In this document: positions 38,701 to 53,700 of the stretch, piece after piece | Position numbering within the stretch: position 1 is the stretch's first letter | Layout: each line of letters opens with the position of its first letter | Assembly (NCBI RefSeq): GCF_964204645.1 | Contig: NC_134025.1 | Location: 3,663,001-3,727,000 of the forward strand | Source: Tubulanus polymorphus | Taxonomy: Eukaryota; Nemertea; Palaeonemertea; Tubulaniformes; Tubulanidae | Length of the DNA: 64,000 nt | Direction: 5' to 3' | Program-made: the position numbers and the translations under genes | The notes under the pieces: generated by a model | Seen by the model: the letters and a program-made list of their open reading frames with translations, nothing else | Databases searched by the model: none | Told to the model about the DNA's origin: nothing

Positions 38701-41700
38701 CAAAGATAATTAACCAATTAAGAAATGTATTTGCACTGTTCAACAGAGGTTAAGTGAAATATGCTCTTAGATTGACCCATTGCTCACGATGTAGATTCAA
38801 AATGGCGGATGTATATATGCCATAGTTTTTTTCTCTCGAAGAACTTGAAGGTAGTTTTCATTTGCACAAACTAAGATGGATCGTTAACGAGAAAAGTATG
38901 ATAGTGTTTCATTTGAATGTCATAATCGAGGTTTATTCCTAAAACCCATATACACCTTATCTTGCGTAAGATGCTTATGAATCTGTGGTGTATTTGAAAC
39001 AGATTACTCCTACGGAAGTCGATTATGGTGAGGTAAGCACGTTGCATACTTCCGGGATTTGCAGCGAAGGAGATTTATTTGAAAAATAGCTTTTCATTAG
39101 AATATTGAAACGTATGTTACATAAATATAGGCTTAATGTCTAAGCATAGAAGGTAATGTTTAAAAGATAGGAAAGTGTCAAAAAATTGGGTATAGGTTCA
39201 TAAGCCGTTTCAAAACTTTTCAACATCAACGTCACGAAATACGTAATGGATGAAAATTTCTTTGACGTCGAGATAAAACCTGTACTGTGTCTTATGATTA
39301 CTGAAGCGTTCATGAACATCGCATGAATTGAACAACACGGCGATACAACATCCGACTATCGAGATACGACATCCTTCAACCAAGCTAACTAATCTGGGCA
39401 ATGAAAGGTTCTCGATAGTTTGTATTATTCGTGATCATGTTCATTTCATTCCGCCGCGTATTCCAATCACTTCTATTCGAGGCAATCACTTCTGCAGCTT
39501 TTGTTGCAAGTCAATTGCATCCGAGCTTCGCAGACTTGATTTCTCAACGCGCCATTACAACAAATCTTGTAACACCGTTCCCTAAAGCGGCCTTTTCCGC
39601 TCAAACACAATTACAGGGTTTCTCCGGCACATTTGTAGCAGGCCTCTAGTGAGGGACACTCGATGCCTGGCTCTGCACTGCAGTGGTATATTTGGTTTTC
39701 GGATTAGAAGCAATCCGTTTATCGTTAAGTGTTGGCGTCGACGGTTGATTTATCAGTTTTTCTCAGGATTTTAGTTGATAATTTGTGAGATTTCGTCGCC
39801 ATTATCTCGACAAAGTCTCCCGGCGAATAGAGGAATGAATCTTTTTACGTCGAATTAGTGGCTCCCCTGTAGGCTTGCTTCAAGTCAAATTCACGGGGCA
39901 ATTAGTGGAATCTCGTAACTCGTTAATTAATGCACGGTTAATCATGTCAAGGGGAAGTGAGTTATCGTATATGCCTTACGTTCCGTACATACAAGCATAA
40001 AATTCGTTGTACCACCACGTGCCTTCTTCTCAGGGACCCCCATCGACTTATCGAACGATTTTACGCCAGGCTCCACGTAAACTTCAACTAAGTCGTAGAT
40101 GAATCAGAGATATATTGGTAATTTACACCAAGGGCATTTATGGGGTTTCACGATTGTACGTAGTTATCTCGTAAGGTGCACGCGACCTCATTGTAAAACA
40201 ACATAATTTAACTCTAATATCTTAATTCATGAATAGTTCTTGCGTGTCTATGGTTTCTTAATCGATATGTCATTCACACAAATCTCCCCCGGACGCAACT
40301 CTAGATACACATCACTTACAGAATATTTGCTGCAGAAGTTTTAATTTACGTTTGACAAGCTTTTGAATAGAAATCTCTCCCACGTTGTCCCTTGTGCATA
40401 AATGTATCCATCCAATCTCAGATACTGTGCTTTTACAACGAGGAAATGGCTATCGTTTCTGCTTTGAATTCCAGTTTCTACAAATGCCGGCTAGAATCAC
40501 TGGTTAGATCTCTTCTAAGCTTTTTCTGGCTCGAATGTGCGCGCGAATTTCATCCCATTGGGATCAAGAGAATGACAAAATAAACGGAAAAACTTTCTAC
40601 ACTTTTTTTTAGCAATGTTAACTGTCTGCAGTGTATACATGTATATACATCGTTTATATTGGAAATTGTGTGGTTGAGTTTATTTCATTGTTAACACTTA
40701 TTAGTATGGGCGGCGTTTTGGTGAGAATTCTCCAAAAACCATTATTGGATACGATTAAGCTAGACAAGCGGTTAGGCTATTTACCAGTTACGAATAGATA
40801 TCAGACAATTGCAAGAAGTTTGTATCGGTTATTCGTGTTCAAGTCGCGCAGGGGGCTTAAAGGCCGTTTTTACATTAGTTTTACAGTCGATCAAGATAAG
40901 CGAGGTCCCCCGAGGGAACACGGATGCACACCGTCGTTTTAGTGTCACATTTTCACTGATAGCAATAATCACATTTTATTCGATTAGTACGTTTTTTGAG
41001 ACTCTGAATTATTTGTTACAAGACTTATTTTTCCGTCGCCCGGGGACACCGACTTGTAGCTAGACGAGGAGAGATGAATTACATGAATTGTCTAATTGTA
41101 TAATGGTGATTGTCGAGCGAATTACATATGAACGTTGCAGCACTAAGAGTTTGTTGAATTTGGTTTTGTTGGATTAGTTACTGTATGATGGATATTGGGA
41201 TGAATATTGCCGGCAGTTGTACGTATAATTGTCGTACAGATGGATGGTACTGAATCGTAAAATTCACCGCATCATCTGTCGCGCTACAGCAAAATGAAAT
41301 ATGTTTGGATGAAGTAGATTTTATCGCCTCGATTTTCTATCGCAATTCGTCGGCGTTCGCTCGGTAATAAAAGTAACGCCATAATAACAGACCCAGCTGA
41401 GCCCATTTCCATCTATATAATATGGACGTTAGAGAAACTACGTTTCGTCAAAATCAACCACGCAGACGTGACTTTTCAGCTGTTTTATTGCCGAGTGCTT
41501 CGTTACCGGTGGCAAATTTTATTTTCAAGTCTCTAATGTTGCCATAAAATGTGCCGGGCGCTACAACTGATTTTATTTCAGCAAATAAAAGTAATTGTAT
41601 GTCACCGATTTGCTCTTCTCGGGGTATATGCCCCTTCTCGGTAGTCGGATTAGAGTCTCATCTTACTTGTATAATACCAGCATCATCTCACAGCAAGTGG

Positions 41701-44700
41701 CGGTGTCTGGTAAATAAAACTGGATATTCGATGATTACTGTTTGAACGCAATCGCGTATACTTGATTGAAGTACTGGCACAATAAAGTGAAAAGAGTTCG
41801 CCGCATTATACACTCGTTATATGCAACTTAGAGAAATAAAATTTCGAAGAGGCTTTTGTGATTGAAATCGATAGTATCTTTGCAGCGCAGGTTCACGTCA
41901 TCGAGAAAATAATCTCCCCGCAGAGTTCAACGAATAAGGTCGCTATTTTACAATGATTCTAAGCTATATTTCCTTGCAAATCCAATATCATGTATGAAAT
42001 ATGTTGCTCGGGTGTATGTTGGGAAAGAACGAAACTTCAAGGCGTTCTACTTGAATTATAATGTCATCACACCGGCATATTAGTGTTATTCATCTGCGAG
42101 ATGCAAATCAAGCGAGTCATAAAATATACATGGCTTCTACGTCTTGTTTCTCCAAAACGAAAACAACCCGACATACATCGGGGACATCGCAAAAATATAA
42201 TGCAGCTATTACACCCGCCTTGTCAGTGCACAGGTGTTGAAGGTCGAATTTAAGTGACAAGGGAATACTTTAAAGCTCCGAAATGTGCCTTTCTGAATAG
42301 AAAAGCTCTTACTTTCGTTAGACTAATTTTCTTCATCTCACACGATCAATCATGCTTGCCGTCAGATGAAGAGCGATGATCGTCTTGTTGTCGGGTTTTA
42401 AGAAGTGTTGCTATGATGTCATATAAGACATACAAATATTGCAAATACGTCACTTGAGAAATATTTCTCATATCGAAAATCATTAGCACTCAACAAACTC
42501 CCATGGTAAATGTAAAACGTCATACTTGAAGCTCTCCTAATCATACCTAATTTCCTGTCTCAATTACGTGTCAAGTTCTACAAACTAAAAATTTCGGTAA
42601 TGTGATCCGGTAAAGACTTCGCGTAAGAAAGGTGTATAACATCAGAAATTGACGGAGAGTTGATCATACTATATATGCGCGTCACGGCACATATACACAT
42701 ATACCACTAAACACGAAAATCCTCTCAAGAAAATTAATGAAAGTATGCTTACGATTCGTGCATAGTCACTGATCAGGCCGATTTATACTGGGGCTAATTC
42801 ACTACGAACCTTATTACGGCTCGAAGTCAAAAACACATTCGACTTAAGCCATCGCCAGATATGGCATCGTCGTATTACTCATTTCCGATCATCTCTCGTC
42901 TGCATCTCAGCCAATCGTGTATCTGTCACATCATATGAGTAATAATGATTTAAAAATATCCCCACGAATAAAAAAAAATCATATCGATGAATGAACAGAA
43001 ATTATATAGGTGTATATCTATGGGCACGAAAACCGTTCAAGTTTTAAGTCTGTAAAGATCAGATACGTTTTCCAGCTATTTGGCTGCATTATCTAGAAAC
43101 TTATTAGCGTGACGCACAGATTCCTATAGCCAGCCGTCAGAAGGAAACTCGTAGACCACATTAACAGGAAATACGTCTCGATTTGTTGTATTTTTAAGCG
43201 TCATTCTCAGTAACCCGCGGTACTCATTAACGAAGCGTACGCGTGTTGACGTTCAGAAATGATTCCCTGACAATTAAAACTACCATCTGAAGGAAATGAG
43301 TTTTCTCTCGTTGTCGTCCGCTAAATCACAGCTGTATAGTGGAATCAACTGAAGGATTTTCTCAACTCTCCACACTTATCAGGGTCCGAACGAAGATCAG
43401 GGACGCGCTTATTTTACTAAATACGTCCAGTTGATGGAAATGATAGTCACTAATGCAAAATCGTTACGCTTCGCACTTAATATATTATAATGGCCGACCA
43501 CTGAAATCAGGCGCTCTGTTTACACATGTTTCCAGTGATGTTTACGAGACATGAAGTCCTCGTTATCTGACACTTGTCCCGATGATGAGAAGTGGCAATC
43601 CCGTATATAAGACGGCCATCGGGTCGCGTGAGAATATTATAACTAACCGTTCATTTCGCAGACTGTTCCGGCGAACAAGTGTGTGTGATTTCCCAGTCGG
43701 TATGACATATACATATCCAGAATTATTACCAATTCTTCATCATTCTGAACCGTGAAATAGAAACACCATTCATATATACGCATTGATCTGTTTCAAGATG
43801 ATTTCACTGATGATTGTTACAGCTGTTAAAAATCACGTTTCTGTCGACTTAAGGAGAGTGTATATATACTTTCTTCTATTATCTAAGTTCGTTTAGATTT
43901 TTTTCTTCATTTTTTTCCAGAGTGAAACATTAATAAAGTTTATATCGAGAACATTGCGCTGGTTTTTCTCATTTCTCATTTAATTAATGACACATTGCGC
44001 AAAACACATATTCTTTTTCATATAGCGCGCTCTTCGTTAATATATTACACCCAGAGTTTTCCAGTTATGGAAAGGTTTTCCCATTTCCGAGCTGTTGAAT
44101 ATCAATTCATCTCATCTCGATTTTTTAACTCATCAACTCCTCGACCAGTCTGCACCAGTGTCCCTTGTTAATGACTAACATCAATAAAACGTTACAGCGT
44201 TAAACGTGGATGAGTTACATAAATCTACCAAAATTAGATAATTAGCAGCCATAATTGATCAGACGATATCTAACGAGTAAATGACAAAAATATGTCAAGT
44301 GTAACAGCTGAATATTGCAATTGAAAAGTTGGCATATGTTAGAAGTTTTAGTTTGAAATTGTGAATTGCCTGTTTTTATGATAGTTCAATTATTTTGCCT
44401 CATAGATTCGTTAGGCGGAGGTCAACGGGAATACAAATTCACACGACAGATTGAAATTTAACATGCATGAACTGGATGAATTTTATATTTGAAGGTTTTC
44501 GCGTGATGTTTGAGATGACAATCCACCCATCGCAATCCCGCTGGTATACTACTGATGAATGCAGCATATTAAAAGTTGAATTAACGTTGACCTGAAAGTA
44601 ATCAAACAGGTCCACTTCGTTCCTCTCGGGTGAATAGTTTCGTCACAATATCTATTGGTCACTTGTGATTATAACTCCCGCCGGTTTACTGATGTTCTAT

Positions 44701-47700
44701 AAAGTGATGGCGTGTTAGACAATCCGTAACATCCCAAATAAAATGCACGCGATGAAGCAACACGCACATTTCATATTCAATGACGTACACGTTATCTGCC
44801 TGGGAGCTACTGATACGAATTGGACGAAAAACTATTTTATAGAACTTCAAATCTCCTAATCTAGCTTCTAAGTCTTCGCCAAGATCCCCTTTTCACGTGG
44901 TACATATATTAGTTTTAAAAATGTCGCATGATAGAAGTAGAAAAATTTCAAAAGCCTAAAAGTGCCCGATATTTTGATGGCAATTCGTTCAATAAATTCC
45001 GATTGATCAGTTCCCAATGGACAGATAAGACGGGAGATGAGAGTGCATTTGGTGACATTGGTTGAAAGAGATCAGGGTATTGGCGGTTGAAAGAACAACG
45101 CATCAATCATTATTTGACGTTATATGTGAACGGAATGAAGCGTAATAGCGTAAAAAACACTTTTATTCATGAGCTGGACAACTCCACCGGAAGTAATCGT
45201 CATCGCCGAGTAACGCAACGACGACTGGTTCAGGTTTATGAAGGTTTAGGTTGGATTTGTTGGAAAGGGGTTTGATTTACCAGTGATGTCTAAATACAAA
45301 TCGTAAAGCCGTATAAAGTTTGAAAAAATTATTTTTTGCATCACTGTCACACGGCCTGGATCTGTTTTTGATGATTATGTCAGACTATAGTAGAACAGCC
45401 ACACTCGATTACTGTGATTTAACCCATTATGTTCAAATCTAAAAGATTAAAAGCAGAATTCATTTATCAACGAGCAAAAATTAAAAACGTTGCGTCGTCC
45501 GTTTCTTATTCGCGATAAATAAATTCTGCTTTTAATCTTTTAAATTTCTGAAAAATTGGATCGAATTTCTTAAGTTCCGAAATCCAATACGGAAATCAGA
45601 GCTAATTGATGAAAAATTGCTTGACTGTTATTGAAACCTTGGGGGTTAGCTGAAATGATTTTGGACATTTTTCTTTACTGTTTCGTATGGCTACAGGTCT
45701 TTCATCTCCTTATTAACCTTTTATCGTTTGTCAGGGTATGCAGATCACGTTTTAAGTTTTAGTTCCAGGTAGCGTTATCATCCGTACCGGCGTCTCAAAA
45801 GTCAACCGTGCAAAGAATATAATTTAATTTTAATCAAAGCAAAATCGCGAGCCGCCGAAAGAAAGCAGATGATGAATGGGGATCTGTTGATGATAAATCC
45901 AGTGTCGTCGACAAAATCAACAGCGATTAGAACACCGCGGAAGTCAAACAATAAATCAAAGTAAGGTGTTAAACAACGGAACGATTTTAGCGATGTTTCA
46001 TTTGGGCGCAGGAAGTAGTGATGAAACCATACGTTTTCATAATGATACTTGAGAAAATAAATACAACCAAGAAATGGAATTTGAAACCAAGTCGTCGTAA
46101 ATGCATTAAATACAAATGCATGTCAAATATCATGATATACCCGAAGATATATAAGTTCTAAATGGTTGTTTTTAGTGACAATGACTTCTCGAATATCAGC
46201 TTCACATGAAATATGTATCGTAGCGCAATGTTTGTCACCTATCCGTGCCAGTCACGTCATGGTATTCATTTTTCTTAGTGGGTTCGGCGTAAATAAAAAA
46301 GGAGAGAATTCGAGAACTAGATCTACGAATAAGATCTCGAGAAAGGTAGAAATCTTTAGAATCGAAAAGAAAAACTGCGTAAAGATGCTTCTGCGCTATA
46401 TGCCGAAACAACGATGTGGGAAACGAACGAAAACTGATTGAATTCGAGAAGATAAAGCTCAAAATAAATAAATCGTATTATTTCCGACGCAATTACAAAT
46501 TGCGTTGTGTCTTACTCGAATATGATATCAATTGATTTAGAACGTGAGAATTGACGATGTGATGAGATGAATATTTACAGGAGGCTCTGTCTACTTCGTT
46601 GGTATATTCACGCGCGCTATTTTCACACGTCTTATCAACAACCGGTTGTAATTTGTATCAGATTTGAATACGGCAGCAGTTCGAAAGTTTATTAACTTCT
46701 CTGGATACGAGAAGAAACTTCAAAATACCCCCAATGAATTTCAGTCGCGAATTGTGAAATTGCACTCGATATGTTTACAGAATAATGCTCATGATTAGAT
46801 CATTACATCATCATATCACGTAACACCCCGTGAATTCAGTTCAATCGTACGATCATCTCTTCTTAAAGGGTGTTACAGCATGGCGATGACTTTTATTCTT
46901 GATCAATTATTTATCAAGATGATAACTTATCCGACGGTAACCTATCCGTCATAAGATCATAGATAATGTTCATTTGAGTTATTCATATCGTGTTACAGAA
47001 ATGGCGTGCTATCGTATACTGAATGATATTGGAACTGAAATAAACATTTCATCCGCAGCACAATCGCTCGTCATCGCCGCTTATTCCTCATAAATTGAAT
47101 CCGTGCAATACATGATAAGCTATCGATAGTGGAAGCGATTGGCAATGAGTTACTTTGCATCGGTAATACGTAATTTAGATTACATTGGATTACAGGTGTA
47201 TCGTCGCAATGGCGTCTTCCTATTCCACGGCAACATTTATACACGTAAAACTCGTCGAATGATGATGGTTCTGTCTTCGAATCCCAAGTCGCGCATGAAT
47301 ATCTTTCAGTGATCTTTACAGCCCTGTTTAATATCGTTGCGTCGTATTTATCATGTATGATATGCAAGCAACGTCACCGATGCAATAACAGGTTACATTA
47401 GACAGTACATCCAGCATGCAAGTAAACAGTTGTCAATTTGCAGAAAATTTCGGTTATTATTTGAACGCATTCATTCTTTTTTTTAATGTAAATCATCGAT
47501 TCGACGATATCATTAGTTTCTTTTTTCGGTTCTCGCTGTCGCGAGCTATAATTTTCGACACGTTTGACTTCAAGCATCAATCATCGAACTAACAACACTT
47601 CACGTAAAAAATGCGTTCGATACGAACGGAGTAAACATTTTCCAAGCAAATTAGAATAAGCGATATTGTGACTAGATCACGTCGAATATTTGCGAACAGA

Positions 47701-50700
47701 AAATAAAGTATAATATGAATACATCCAGTGATTAATATACAACGTCTATAAGTGGTACTTAAAAATGACAATGAGTATTGAAGATAGTGTTGTTGGATAG
47801 TAGTGGGCACTATGGCCAATTTATTGGAAGACTACTCAAGTTTGGTTCGTTTTATTTTTAAAGACGATAATTGTTGCCATAATTCCAGCAATACTTTGTA
47901 TAAACGTGGATTTGCTCTATAACAGATACGTCCCGACACTGATTGGTTGTAATGTCAAAGTCGACGTTACCCGGGGAATCCGCTGACCTACTCGTAACAC
48001 TTCATCCCCATTCCCCATTGCACTGTCAACATTCGTTTGCGATACCTTATCAACCTAAACCAGTCCCGGTCCACCTGCTACGGCCAAGGTGCCCGCGATT
48101 AAAGATGACATTAGTTTTGCACCGTACACTACCGGAAGTCGATCGCGTCCATGAAGAAATACTTGAGAGGCTGTACACGTTCGAGGGTAAATTGTCCATT
48201 ATTGGGTCATTAGAGGCCACGAGAGAGAGCACGGATGAGCTGCGTATCGCCGCAAATTGTATGACAACAGACTCACTCTATATTCCTGCAAGGAGAGGCG
48301 ACGGAGCCACTTACCGGAATAATCAGTTTTTCGCTAGTGTATGTACGTTCAGTGTTCAATCTCCAAAACGAATTCACTAGGACTGAAATTTCGACTCGCT
48401 TCTCGCGCCTAACAAATGCTGCGATTAGTCAAAACACATCCGTTCTTTTTCAGACGCAAACAAATTTTGCGCCCGGTTTAAGAACTGTTGAGTGGCGATG
48501 AAGAAACGGCTCCGAGGTCGACGCTTAATCGGGTAAAGTCTATTTACAACAAAAATACGAGAACGATGGTTCGCACGCAAAACGATCGTTCGTTGCGAGT
48601 CATAATCGTAAAAAATCATTGAAAGATACGTTAACGTAACGGTTTTTCATTTATATTGGCTTAGTCGTCGCACACGCCGTTGCATATAGATGTTTTTCTC
48701 ACAATATCCGATACCCCTGTAGCAATCACAAGCTTTGCGTGCTCCATTGAAGTGCATCTCGCGAGCACCTGCTCTCTCGCAGTTTAAAACAACGAAATAA
48801 CAGATTACTTTTTAACAGACCGTACACGAGAACACAGTCAACGATCGCTGGCCATATTGGCTTACATTCATTTGTCGATACGTCAAAATGATCGGTTCCT
48901 GTAAAAGTAACGTTACGTTTCCGTGTGCAAACATTTAGAGAAATGAATCATTGTTACAAAAATAGGTTGGAACCTTAAAAGTAAGTGACGTTTGGAGAGT
49001 ACTAGATTTACCAATATTGGAAATTCGACGTCAAACCTCTGTATTTTAGGCTTTATTAGTTTCAAATTTCATATGCAGTTGTGCTTCTTGCACTGCTGCT
49101 AAATGAATCGTGCATGACATCATGGATAAACTTACGGTTTAACGCTGCTGAGCTCCCATGTTTTATTTGATTCCAAGTTTAGTGCAGTTTGACTCTTAAT
49201 GGTGTCATTTATTGCCTTAACGGTTTTACTCAAGTGACCGTTTAGATTTGAATTGCTCGCCGTTTTCAATTGAATTGTTGCTAGAAAACGCTTTCCGATT
49301 GCTGCAGGAGTCGCGCCGAGTTGATCAAAGACGTATTTTACAATCACACAAGAAGCTATTAACGTCAAAATGTCTTCTAGCGGTTTAAATGAATGAATCA
49401 AGCGAAAGAATAAAATACAAGCGTCCAAATAGATATTACATTAATCTCCAAGAAGTTGGGATTGGATTCATTTGCTTAAATGCTACACGTTCATAGGCCC
49501 ATGGCTGGGTCCAAACCTATACCAAAAGGGCAATTTCGCGAATGAATTATTAGATAAGAAAAGGCAAAAAGTCAATTCCATATCGAAATGTCATAGTGTA
49601 CGTATTAGAACCCTTTTTGATCAGAACAGCGAACACTGTGTCCTTTTTAACAAGACCCTAGAAGCCGTTTTCTAAAATCTGCCCCCTTTCTTAAGTAAAT
49701 GCCGTAAAGATGAATCTCAAAATATAAAACCCCGTTCAAACCTTCGAGTTAAGTTTTGGCCAAGGAATGGAACTGACCCATGGATTAACGCCATTGTTTC
49801 ACAGAAACATCAAGACAAAACATGATTAATTGATTTGTCCGACACTTTCCTTGCTAATTTGTCACATCACTGGATCAAATGAATGAGGGACGAGATATAG
49901 AATAGCTATAGGAGGCAAAGAGGAGACGAGATTAAAATGTGCGGGAGAGAGATGGAGCAGGGACGAGTGAGAGACGGGTATAAAGGCTGAGTCGCACATA
50001 GAAATATCTTGTTTTATACACATATGGTGTCGTCTGCAGGTGTGTTTGTCGTTTGTCCTTTGTCGTTTGTTTTCGGTTTGCCAAGCGTAATTCACCATCG
50101 GTCACAGGCACGAAAACAGCCGAACCAATTCCCCACAACCATCAAGTCTCTCCGTGTATGTCGGTTTATCTATATTACTATATTCTTTCATAATATAGTG
50201 TATTTTCGTTAGCTCTTGGCGCTTGTCTAAGACTGAGATGTATTGAAGTTGTTTCATCCGAACAATCAAGTCGTATTTGACAGTGAATTAACTAAACAGT
50301 CACACTCCCTTCCCCTAATGACGCGGAGCTTTATATAAGATACACAATTATTGTATTCGTACTAACTAGCTTGTCTATAATCACTCCCTTGTCAACTAAA
50401 ATAACCGATCGCTACGTCAATGACGCTTTAGTATCTTCTGGACATAAAGTACGTATTATATATGGCTTCCCGCTGGCATCTCGTGGTCGTCTGCGATCAT
50501 CAGACGGTAACTGAGATATATGCCATTAATTCAACATAGAACCGCGTAAAACCAACAACAGCCTCTTGTTCCCGTGTTGGCATCTTTGTCTGTCCGCAAT
50601 CAGGAGACTATTTCGAGGCGATAAAGGATCATTACTTTCGATACGGGAGCACAAAGACCTCCCCATAATATTCCATCCACAAACAGATGCCGATATAATA

Positions 50701-53700
50701 CCGGGGAATAATGCATCATGACCGTAGGTTATTCTCGATGATCGCTACTACGAAGTCACGTTGATCTTCGACTGACCGTTGGTTGTTAGCGCAAGTCCGT
50801 CAGACCATTAGTTCGACAAACAGAATGCGGTGCTTCTGAATAGAGGCATTTCCGGCAACTTATCGGCGACCGTATCGGCCAATAAAACAGGCGTCGCTAC
50901 GATGTAGAAAAAAAACACGCGTGTCTTGAATCTTACCGAAGAAGATGTTCCCGCACGGACAGCGAATTGATAATATACTCCTTTTGTAGGCGTTAGCAGC
51001 CTTATATCAACGCATAAAAGAACTTTTCTTTTCAGGGTGAATTACCGCGTTCAAAGAAGAACAGCCTTGCATCTATTTCTCACAACGTGACCATTCATTT
51101 TGATGTGCAGACCGTTATTCGAATTTACCCCTGTCAATTCGAGTTGAGCCGCAATCACTCAGAGAGTGCGATCAGGCCTCGATGAGATTTGAAAAAGACT
51201 AGATTCATTCCGATGCTAAAATAAAGGGAGCAAGTAGGTCTTCGTATGGTCTATCGTACGGTACACTCTATTCCAAATTACAATAAAATTACACAAATCT
51301 ATTTTTTTCAAAAGCAGTGCTTTTATACGGCATCAAACTAAGCGGATGAAATATCTCCTTTCACTTCCTTTTGTCTTAATCCAAAACGGAAGACAAACTC
51401 CGATATTTTTGTAGCCTACGCAATCGATCGCGCATAAGCGGCATGAAAGCATTCATTTCACATTTCACGGGAAGACCTATTAGTAATATTCGCTTTAAAT
51501 CCGTCGAATTGAGACGAACGGGCGAAAAATGAACAGATACAGAGAGATAGAGAGGATGGAATGCTAGTCCAGGCAAGCGTGTAATCCTATTTCGGATGCC
51601 AGCGGGAATGATGGCGGTTTAATTCGACGTTGATGAGTTTGACAAGCGTTACGCTTTGGAGACTTTACCAGGACACTGACACTTATTACTTCAAAAACCG
51701 CAAATACAGCGGCTTGTTCTGAACTGACGAATGAACCATTCTCGCGGGGTTCGAGTTTTAGTTGTTTGATGACGAATTGTTGAGCCATGCGCCGGCTTTG
51801 AATTGAAGCAATTTCAGCGCAAAGGAAGAGACAGAAAATACGTGATGAATTCGGTTTAAAACAAATTCTGCGGTGACTCGAGCTAGTCTATATACTGCAC
51901 GTTGACAGGAAAGAACAAAAACTGCTAATAAGTTTGCCTAACGCTGGCTACTGATGACCGGGAGTGTTGACATCGATACAGAGTCCACCGTCTTCGACCT
52001 GAAACACCGAAGGCTCTATCTAACAACCAATTTGCACACTCGTTACATATCAATCATTTTCTTTTCCGACGCTTTCGTCTAACACTCCATTTTGCAAACA
52101 ACCTTCGGGGATTAGTACGGAGTACGACGCGAAAATCAGCGAAATGCAGCGCGATATATACAATTCACGGCGCTAAAAGACACACCGGATCGAGCCCAGC
52201 GAAAACCCTATTCGATACTTTAAGATGCGAAACGCAACTTGCATCGACGTAGGCTTATTAGCAAGAAAGCACTTCAAGGAATAATGTTTTCGCAGATAAA
52301 TCTCAAGACAAATTATCACTTCACTGAATAATGCATGCTTTCGTTAGTTGTCTATTCGAGTCACAAGGTATTACATTAAACGACATTTTTATGTATCATT
52401 TGCATAATTCTACGGTTTTCGTATGACAGCAAATATTACGTATCCGAAATCGAGGCTGTCAATCTACATACTTAACTGGTAAAAACAAAACAAAAATCGG
52501 TTCAAACATTTCTTTCCGGGATTGGAACGAAATTACAATAATTCGGAATGTTTGAATATTAAGATTCAACGACTAAAGGATTTACCACTAAAGTTTCTGA
52601 ATTCAATCTCAAATATCTATGTCTCACATCACTAAAAAAAAAACATTCAAAACTATAAGACGTATTATCATTCTCTATTGTGTTATAAAGTAGCATTAAC
52701 TGCGTAATTCAATTTATTTGACCTTAACACCAATATCAGATGAGTAATATATCGTATGGATAAGACATACGTTAATCGCTTTAATGGGAAATCATTTTCC
52801 AATAATTCATTTGCATCTTATCGACATTTAGTTTTCATTCACGGCAAATCTGACAGAAGACGATTATGTTGTTAGAAGTATTCTTCACTGGAAGAGACAG
52901 CTCGACCTCTGGGAGCGCTGCTTCTTTTCTTCTTTTTTTTTTCATCCAACATTGCGGAAAGGCTTCGTAATAGAGGCACCTTCTCAATAGCGCCTCGTTA
53001 ATCAAGACTATAATAATTGCCTTCTTCGCATTTTATCTATCATTCAGGCGATGTATGCATGGAGATATTATTCTTCATCATCTGATATATACACGAGCAC
53101 GAATCACACAATTAAACCGTTTCATCAGTTTTGGTTCGTTTATCCATTGGCCAGTGGCGCTTGAACGGAAATAACATATAAACTCTGGTTTGTTGTTCTC
53201 ACGAGGCACGATCGTCCATAAAATGATGTCGTCATTGCGCTGTCGGAAAGTCTAGAAATGAGAGTACAGTACGGTCGACCGAGCAGCAGTACCGAATATT
53301 CAAAATGCACCGAAGATGACACTCGCGGTGACTTAACAGCTGTATAGCGCGAAATCCGTACGTACGGATGGTAAGCCGCGTTGAAAGCTCATCGGCCTTT
53401 TTCATGGTTACGACGCGGTAATGACTAATTACTCAGAGGATTACTGTCGCGAGACGAAATGAGCAAAACTCAAAGAAGGGCCATGCGCTTATAGCGTAAT
53501 CGAAGTCAGGTGCAACTGAAAACAAACGTTAAATCCCGTGGTCGTCAAATGCAAATTCGGTTTTTACTTCTCCCACAACATAGATGTACAAGAGAAAGAT
53601 TTTAATTCATTGCGCTTTCAGTTGAATCGTTGATTGTTTCAGGGTATTGGTTTCCATAGACAAGCGACTGTCTATGAATACCCACAATATTGAAGAAAAA

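Noticed and set aside
49132-49428. Minus-strand frame of 98 codons in receptor intron 1
   Set aside because: It would not fit between exon 1 and exon 2, which join directly in phase, and no domain is visible.
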